NCBI GenBank assembly: GCA_029934775.1
Contig: JAOZLO010000035.1
Span: forward strand, 1 to 13,238
DNA from: Desulfocapsaceae bacterium
Lineage (GTDB): Bacteria > Desulfobacterota > Desulfobulbia > Desulfobulbales > Desulfocapsaceae
Reading direction: 5' to 3'
Length of the DNA: 13,238 nucleotides
The position numbers and the translations under genes were made by a program. This document shows positions 8,451-13,238 of the stretch, piece after piece (positions within the stretch are counted from its first letter, which is position 1; each line of letters starts with the position of its first letter). Under the pieces are notes generated by a model. It was not told the origin of the DNA, made no database searches, and saw only the letters and a list, made by a program, of their open reading frames with translations.

Positions 8451-8899
8451 AGAGATCAGATTTGAGTAAATATATTGTTGTTTCGTCCCAAAAAATACCT
8501 TTAAGATTTATAATCCGGGATATTCTGTTCACCGCTGCAGCCTGGGGATTCTGGTTTTATATCTGCTGGGATGTACTGGTTATGCTGGAGGTAGGGGTAT
8601 TAAAAAAACTTGACTTCGACCCTGATACTACGATGGATTGGGAGCTGTTTTTTAACCAGTTGGAAATAAGTTATACATTCAGCGGCCTGATTATACTATT
8701 TCTCTTCAGTTGGGCTATTGCAAACACAATGCTGCTTACTCGAATGATGAGACACCAGGGCAGGCGTGTTTCATCTCTCTCTCTTGAAGAGCAGACAAAA
8801 TCATATAACTGCTCAGCTGGTGATGTAAGAACATGGCGCAGGAAGCGTATCTTGACTGTAAACATTGATGATGTGGGTAATGTGCTGAGTGCTCAGTAA
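8447..8899 (+). CDS. pgaD: PgaD-like PNAG synthase subunit
   Basis: About 150 residues with the PgaD layout: a short basic cytoplasmic start, two membrane spans (about 22-50 and 76-97) and a basic cytoplasmic tail with RTWRRKR near 128-134. E. coli PgaD is a small two-span protein needed by PgaC for c-di-GMP-dependent synthesis. Sequence identity is low, so the call rests on topology and on position directly after pgaC. I prefer the GTG at 8447: it overlaps the pgaC stop as GTGA and has AGGGGG at 8436-8441. An in-frame ATG at 8420 would add nine residues and overlap pgaC more deeply. Confidence 0.8.
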   Translation: MKRSDLSKYIVVSSQKIPLRFIIRDILFTAAAWGFWFYICWDVLVMLEVGVLKKLDFDPDTTMDWELFFNQLEISYTFSGLIILFLFSWAIANTMLLTRMMRHQGRRVSSLSLEEQTKSYNCSAGDVRTWRRKRILTVNIDDVGNVLSAQ

Positions 8900-8928
8900 C
8901 ACATGACTTTCGTATAAAAATAAGGATC

Positions 8929-8935
8929 AGGGGGG
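8929..8935 (+). promoter_or_regulatory. Ribosome binding site supporting a TTG start
   Basis: AGGGGGG lies 4 bases before the TTG at 8940. The alternative ATG at 8961 has nothing comparable close upstream, so the TTG start is favoured for the phosphodiesterase gene. Confidence 0.45.
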
Positions 8936-8939
8936 CAGA

Positions 8940-10802
8940 TTGGCAAACAATATATCAACCATGAGCAGACAAGTTCTGAGAGTCCTGCGAGAAAGCATCG
9001 GAAAATTATTTGCAATACACTTTGCCTATGTGGCAATTGGTGTAATCCTGTTCACCCCTCTGGTTGGTATTATCGGCAAGCTCCTGCTGCGGTTGTCCGG
9101 TCAGACTATGCTCTCCGATCAGGAAATTATCTATTTTCTAATTACACCATCCGGAATAATGGCACTGATACTGTTTGCTTCCCTGCTTATAACTATCATG
9201 GCCTTTGAACAGGCTTCAATGATGGCTGTCTGTGGGTGCAGCATGAAGGGATTGCATACTGGTGTAATGCAATCTTTGTATTTCACCGCCAGACGAGCGG
9301 TGACAATCTTTTCATTCACTCTCCATCTCATTGTACGAATTCTTATAATCATACTACCTTTCCTTGCCGCCTGCGGGGCTGTCGCCTGGTTTTTGATTAC
9401 AGATTATGATATCAATTATTATCTGTCTGAAAAACCTACCGAATTCTTGATTGCCGCCACACTCATGGTGCTGCTTTTTGCAGCAATGTTTGCAGTTCTT
9501 GTTTCAAAGCTTTTATCCTGGTCTCTTACACTTCCTCTGATTCTTTTTGGAGGTGTATCTCCATCCCGTTCATTTAAAGAAAGCAGGAAACTTACTGACG
9601 GGTATCGGAAGTTGTTCCTGTTGACATTTGGATTATGGGGGGGAGGGGCGCTTCTGCTCGGAGTGATTGTACTGGGTGGCATTAAATTTCTCGGTTCAAA
9701 CCTGGCTCCAATGTTCTTTAATTCACTCAACCTGCTGGTGGTTGTACTGGGAGCACTGGTGGCCCTATGGTCGCTTGGAAATCTTTTTATTACAACATTT
9801 ACTTCGGCAAGCTTTGCCTCTTTTCTAGTGATATTATATGAAGGTTGTGGCTCCAGCCTGGATATGAGCGATCTTGCTGAAGATAAGCGGAGTCGACAAT
9901 GGCGTATGACTGTCCCCCATTTTGCTCTGTTGTTGGTTGGTTGTGCAGGGATTGCAGCAGTTGTCGGCATCTGGCTTCTGAGCGATATCCAGACAAATGA
10001 CAATGTGGCGGTTATTGCCCATCGCGGTGCAGCCGGCAAAGCACCTGAGAACACACTGGCCTCTGTACGACAGGCCATAGAGGACGGCGCAGACTGGATT
10101 GAAATCGATGTCCAGGAAACTGTTGATGGAGAAGTTGTGGTAATCCATGACAGCGACTTCATGAAGCTTGCGGGCGTGAATCTGAAGGTATGGGACGGAA
10201 CGCTTGCGCAGGTAAAAGAGATTGATATAGGCAGCTGGTTCGACCAGCAGTTCTCAGCTGAACGAGTACCGACTCTGATTGAGGTCCTCGAGGAGGCGAG
10301 GGGGAAGGCCCGGGTCATGATTGAACTTAAATATTATGGACATGATCAGCATCTTGAACAACGGGTTGTAGATATTGTTGAACAGGCGGATATGGTTACG
10401 GATGTTGCCATCATGTCACTGAAACACGATGGTGTTCAAAAAATACGAGCCCTGCGGCCGGAATGGGTCGTCGGGTTGCTCTCCGCCAAGGCAATTGGTA
10501 ACACAGCCAGGCTGGACGTTGATTTCCTGGCCGTCAATATGGCAATGGCCACCCCCCGTTTTATCAGCAGCGCCCAGTCGGCAGGTAAGCAACTGTTTGT
10601 CTGGACGGTAAATGATCAGGTCTCCATGTCTCGAATGATATCACTGGGTGTAGATGGAATCATTACCGATGAACCGGAGTTGGCCCGAAATGTGCTTGCC
10701 GAACGGGCTGATATGAGTTCAGTGGAGCGTCTGTTGATACATACAGCAGTACTGGTAGGCCGCCCTGTTCCCCAAAAAGAATATCGTGATCAGTCACCAT
10801 GA
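8940..10802 (+). CDS. Membrane-anchored glycerophosphodiester phosphodiesterase
   Basis: A 620-residue fusion of a membrane region with a GDPD catalytic domain. The first ~350 residues hold about six to eight hydrophobic spans (e.g. 25-48, 70-88, 122-150, 168-200, 225-250, 262-285, 327-347), like the GDPD-associated membrane domain of other bacteria. The catalytic part starts at VIAHRGAAGKAPENTLASV with H361, R362, E370 and N371, then EIDVQ (E388, D390), VIHDSD (H403, D404) and IELK (E462, K464). It closes with VWTVND and GVDGIITDEP, the full TIM-barrel signature set. It should hydrolyse glycerophosphodiesters to sn-glycerol-3-phosphate and an alcohol. The side of the membrane is not certain. 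The start is TTG with AGGGGGG upstream. It overlaps the next gene as ATGA and lies 40 bases after pgaD, so it probably belongs to the same operon. Confidence 0.9.
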   Translation: MANNISTMSRQVLRVLRESIGKLFAIHFAYVAIGVILFTPLVGIIGKLLLRLSGQTMLSDQEIIYFLITPSGIMALILFASLLITIMAFEQASMMAVCGCSMKGLHTGVMQSLYFTARRAVTIFSFTLHLIVRILIIILPFLAACGAVAWFLITDYDINYYLSEKPTEFLIAATLMVLLFAAMFAVLVSKLLSWSLTLPLILFGGVSPSRSFKESRKLTDGYRKLFLLTFGLWGGGALLLGVIVLGGIKFLGSNLAPMFFNSLNLLVVVLGALVALWSLGNLFITTFTSASFASFLVILYEGCGSSLDMSDLAEDKRSRQWRMTVPHFALLLVGCAGIAAVVGIWLLSDIQTNDNVAVIAHRGAAGKAPENTLASVRQAIEDGADWIEIDVQETVDGEVVVIHDSDFMKLAGVNLKVWDGTLAQVKEIDIGSWFDQQFSAERVPTLIEVLEEARGKARVMIELKYYGHDQHLEQRVVDIVEQADMVTDVAIMSLKHDGVQKIRALRPEWVVGLLSAKAIGNTARLDVDFLAVNMAMATPRFISSAQSAGKQLFVWTVNDQVSMSRMISLGVDGIITDEPELARNVLAERADMSSVERLLIHTAVLVGRPVPQKEYRDQSP

Positions 10803-11422
10803 GTTTCTTCGGTATAAAACTGCCTCTGGCTGGGGGATGCCTGCTGCTATCTGCAACAGCTCTGTTTCTACTGGTGACTGTTCTTTTTTTATCGGGAAAT
10901 TCAAGTGCTGAGACAGACTTCAGAATGGCAAAACATGTCGATGCATTTGAACGTCAGCTTGAGATGAAACGGCATGATCAACTTGCAGTCATTAAGGTCC
11001 GCGCAGGAAGCATACTCGCCGAATTTACTACGGATGGCTGCAGTGGTGGACTCTCCATCGGATGGGAATATCTGGCCGGCAGGATCAGGGATTTTCAGAC
11101 CACGCACGGGACCCAGCCGCCCTGGGAATCGTGCTGTATTACACATGACCGGAAATATCATACTGGCGGACCTCGTGAAACTACCGTGGAAGAAAGTTTT
11201 AAGGACCGCAAAAAGGCAGATCTGGCATTAAAGAGTTGTGTTATGCAGGTCGGGCTAAAAAGAGCCCCGGAGCTGAGTAGTCAATACGATGTCTCTATCC
11301 GGGAAATAGGGGCTATCTATACCGGTATTGCAGAGCTGATGTATCGTTCAGTGCGCATCGGCGGCATGCCATGTACCGGGTTACCCTGGCGCTGGGGATA
11401 TGGCTGGCCGGAATGTGAATGA
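10799..11422 (+). CDS. Exported phospholipase A2-like protein
   Basis: A 207-residue protein with an N-terminal hydrophobic segment (about 7-32; signal peptide or anchor). The core has SCCITHDRKYHTGG (111-124), which matches the CCxxHDxxY active-site helix of secreted phospholipase A2 (H116, D117). It is preceded by TDGCSGG (78-84), a possible calcium loop, and followed by a helix ADLALKSC (140-147) whose D141 could be the second catalytic aspartate. Six cysteines after the signal (81, 112, 113, 147, 192, 206) could form three disulfides, consistent with the periplasm or cell surface. The start overlaps the GDPD stop as ATGA and no ribosome site is visible, so translation is likely coupled. 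Coupling of a PLA2 with a GDPD would give stepwise phospholipid breakdown; that is inference. Confidence 0.65.
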   Translation: MSFFGIKLPLAGGCLLLSATALFLLVTVLFLSGNSSAETDFRMAKHVDAFERQLEMKRHDQLAVIKVRAGSILAEFTTDGCSGGLSIGWEYLAGRIRDFQTTHGTQPPWESCCITHDRKYHTGGPRETTVEESFKDRKKADLALKSCVMQVGLKRAPELSSQYDVSIREIGAIYTGIAELMYRSVRIGGMPCTGLPWRWGYGWPECE

Positions 11423-11522
11423 ATAAAAAAGGATATAACGTTGCTGTAGTTGTGGAATTATCACTCCCTTCTTTTCTATTACCCTTCCACTGTTTCTTAG
11501 GTAGTTTGATTTTTTGACAACA

Positions 11523-12140
11523 TCATTTTGTGTCAAATCTTACGGTACCTTTAGTAATATCATTAACCTTTTTCCGGAGAATTCCCAGTATATTTTTAGG
11601 AACGTTGATTTCAATTAATACATCCTCCGAATATTTTTGATTAATCACAGTCAAATTAAAAGTTGACAGCAGATGCCGAACATTGCTTTCAAATTGGAAT
11701 GGAACAGATACCTGCAGACAGCTAGACTCTATGAAACCATTTAAAGAAACCTTTTCAATTACTATTTTGACTGCAGCAGAATAAGCCCTTACCAATCCTC
11801 CAGTACCAAGTTTTGTCCCTCCAAAAAAGCGAGTCACTATAACTGCAGCATTGCCAATATTGTTATGCTGTAAAACACCCAGCATAGGCTTGCCAGCAGT
11901 TCCAGAAGGCTCACCATCATCGCTAAAACCAATATCAACTGGAGATTTTGGGTTTCCTACAATATAAGCAAAACAGTTATGGTTAGCGCCAGTATACTGA
12001 TCTCTAATTTTTTGAAAAAATGGTAATATCATTTCTTTTGAGGTAGCTGCGGTAATGGTGGTAATAAACTTACTTTTCTTAATCTCAGTCTTGGTTGAAA
12101 CTGTTTCTGCTGGGATGTAATATTCAGGATGACAGGTCAT
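11523..12140 (-). CDS. yigZ: YigZ/IMPACT family protein
   Basis: A 205-residue protein of the UPF0029/IMPACT family, the same length as E. coli YigZ (about 204). Conserved blocks are EIKKSKF (19-25), H54 with the following NCFAY, GFSDDGEPSGTAGKPML (71-87) and TRFFGGTKLGTGGLVRAY (103-120). A C-terminal ferredoxin-like domain follows. Family members are cytosolic and linked to translation or stress control, but the bacterial function is poorly defined. It is on the opposite strand to the pga operon and converges on it with about 100 bases between the ends. No Shine-Dalgarno is visible before the ATG. The gene looks more AT-rich than the pga genes by eye. Confidence 0.92.
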   Translation of the reverse strand: MTCHPEYYIPAETVSTKTEIKKSKFITTITAATSKEMILPFFQKIRDQYTGANHNCFAYIVGNPKSPVDIGFSDDGEPSGTAGKPMLGVLQHNNIGNAAVIVTRFFGGTKLGTGGLVRAYSAAVKIVIEKVSLNGFIESSCLQVSVPFQFESNVRHLLSTFNLTVINQKYSEDVLIEINVPKNILGILRKKVNDITKGTVRFDTK

Positions 12141-12463
12141 AGGGTATGTTGACTTCGTATATATAGGAGCTATCTTGAATTTTGAAAATCAGAGATTCAG
12201 TAGTAATACCCACGTGAGGTGAAAACCAATCTCATTGAGATTCATTTTGCCTGTCTTAAGCTTCTTCCTCAATCTTGAAACGAAAGTACTATCGGTCATC
12301 AGATGCTGGATGAATGGAGCAATTTACTCGCTTGATAATCTGGAAGTATACGTAACAACCCTGTATTTTCTGTTAAATTAACCTGTTGTCTACGTGTGTT
12401 CTCCCTCATTTGAAAGTATAAAAGTGCCAGAATTCATTTTATTCATCAACAGGATTATTCAGA
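12141..12463. other. Intergenic stretch without a convincing gene
   Basis: This 323-base gap lies between two - strand genes. It contains the possible yigZ promoter at its left end, a 6-base inverted repeat (AATCTC/GAGATT, 12228-12242), and a short open - strand stretch at 12189-12299 that could be a relic. I see no tRNA, IS end, array or clear terminator for the GntR gene. Confidence 0.5.
12160..12188 (-). promoter_or_regulatory. Possible sigma-70 promoter for yigZ
   Basis: On the - strand, TTTTCA (12183-12188) and TATATA (12160-12165) are 17 bases apart; each matches the -35 and -10 consensus at four of six positions. Transcription would start about a dozen bases before the ATG, giving a very short leader in keeping with the absence of a ribosome site. 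Confidence 0.3.
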
Positions 12464-13219
12464 CTATTGGATCGAGTGATGTATATAACTCCCTGCCTTG
12501 AATTTGAACTTATACTTATCTCCACGATAATAGGCGAAAAGTGCCTCCACCGGGGAGTTGTGTGGATCATATATCACAGTTTCCATCTTCATGCAGGGAC
12601 AAGGTTCGGGCAGGCCGAATATTCTCGTTTCTTCTTCTCCCGGAAACTCCGCTGTCAAACATTGAGTAGCATGATCCAATGTGATATTAAACTTTTCCGT
12701 GATAATTTGATAAAGAGTGGCAGCAAAATCCATATCTAAAATATCTTTGAATTTGAAATAAGGCAGATAGCTTTTTTCGATGAGTACTGGTTTGTCGTTG
12801 GCATGCAATACTCGAAGGGAATAAATGGTTCGCTTGTCATTTTTCAGTTTCAACATTTTGCTTACTTCGACGTCCGCCTCGATTACTTTCACCTCAACGG
12901 CCTGATAGGAAGGCTGGATTCCTACGCTTTGCATGTCATTTCCAAAACTTGTGATGTTTTTCAGGGTATAGATTAAATCTTTAGGTTTCTCGGAGGTCAG
13001 AAAAGTTCCTTTTCCTGCGTGGCGGGTGATCATAGAATCGACCACCAAAGAATCCATTGCCTTGCGTACTGTCATGCGGTTAACAGCGAACATCTTGGAT
13101 AATTCGGTCTCGGTAGGGAGTTTATCGCCACGTTTAATTTCCCCTTTGCTGATCATAGCGCGTAACCACTGATGGATCTGTACATATTTTGGGATTTTCT
13201 TAGTATAATTTGTACCCAT
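12464..13219 (-). CDS. GntR-family regulator, HutC/UTRA type
   Basis: A 251-residue transcription factor. The N-terminal winged helix-turn-helix (about 8-76) carries the GntR signature GDKLPTETELSKMFAVNRMTVRKAMDSL with the wing GKGTFL (69-74). The rest (about 90-250) is a UTRA ligand-binding domain of the HutC subfamily, with the typical EKSYLP (148-153) and a final beta-strand segment SPVEALFAYYRGDKYKF. Such proteins repress nearby metabolic genes until a small molecule binds; the ligand here is unknown. The EPCPCM segment (205-210) is a distinctive cysteine pair. The ATG at 13219 has AAGGTG at 13225-13230, a good ribosome site. Its upstream region and possible targets are cut off by the window end. 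Confidence 0.92.
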   Translation of the reverse strand: MGTNYTKKIPKYVQIHQWLRAMISKGEIKRGDKLPTETELSKMFAVNRMTVRKAMDSLVVDSMITRHAGKGTFLTSEKPKDLIYTLKNITSFGNDMQSVGIQPSYQAVEVKVIEADVEVSKMLKLKNDKRTIYSLRVLHANDKPVLIEKSYLPYFKFKDILDMDFAATLYQIITEKFNITLDHATQCLTAEFPGEEETRIFGLPEPCPCMKMETVIYDPHNSPVEALFAYYRGDKYKFKFKAGSYIHHSIQ

Positions 13220-13224
13220 ATATT

Positions 13225-13230
13225 CACCTT
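13225..13230 (-). promoter_or_regulatory. Ribosome binding site of the GntR regulator
   Basis: On the - strand AAGGTG stands 5 bases before the ATG at 13219, confirming this start even though only 19 upstream bases lie inside the window. Confidence 0.5.
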
Positions 13231-13238
13231 ATTCACAT

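Noticed and set aside
9419..10318. Long open frame of 299 codons on the - strand
   Set aside because: It lies wholly opposite the GDPD gene, whose catalytic motifs are intact, and its translation is rich in Ser/Thr/Arg with no recognisable domain. It is an antisense shadow.
11513..11537. TTTGACA/TGTCAAA inverted repeat between the convergent gene ends
   Set aside because: The 7-base stem is AT-rich with an 11-base loop, and no T-tract follows it on either strand. It also overlaps the yigZ stop, so a terminator call is not supported.
12228..12242. AATCTC-ATT-GAGATT palindrome as terminator or operator
   Set aside because: The stem is only 6 bases, has no U-run and no second copy near the GntR gene, and does not match the GTnTAnAC pattern of HutC-type operators.

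Overview
The window reads as a piece of a Gram-negative (diderm) chromosome of roughly mid-40s GC by eye. Its centre is a complete poly-beta-1,6-N-acetylglucosamine (PNAG) synthesis and export locus, pgaABCD. An outer-membrane porin with a periplasmic TPR domain (PgaA) requires two membranes. A Desulfobacterota / deltaproteobacterial host is plausible from the overall protein character, but this is only an impression; no marker gene here fixes the taxonomy.

Layout. Positions 1-11422 hold ten genes, all on the + strand, with gaps of at most about 70 bases and several start/stop overlaps, so they look like one long transcription unit. In order they are: a MurG/GT28-like glycosyltransferase; an orphan P-II nitrogen regulator; a secreted protein with a papain/transglutaminase-like Cys-His arrangement; a lipoprotein that aligns with it along its length but has lost those residues; pgaA (porin); pgaB (de-N-acetylase); pgaC (synthase); pgaD (synthase partner); a membrane-anchored glycerophosphodiester phosphodiesterase; and a small exported protein with a phospholipase A2-like CCxxHD motif. 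The only sizeable internal gap (2897-2966, before pgaA) is rich in overlapping inverted repeats.

Positions 11423-13238 switch to the - strand. They hold a YigZ/IMPACT-family protein and a GntR/HutC-type regulator, separated by 323 bases with no convincing gene. They look unrelated to the pga operon.

How the genes may work together. PgaC/PgaD polymerise UDP-GlcNAc and move the chain across the inner membrane. PgaB partly deacetylates it in the periplasm, and PgaA exports it. The P-II gene suggests a link between nitrogen/carbon status and use of the amino sugar. The Cys-His protein with its look-alike lipoprotein, and the GDPD with the PLA2-like protein, are the unusual additions. They suggest that envelope protein processing and phospholipid turnover are co-expressed with PNAG export. 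This extended layout is the most interesting aspect of the window; the functional link is inference.
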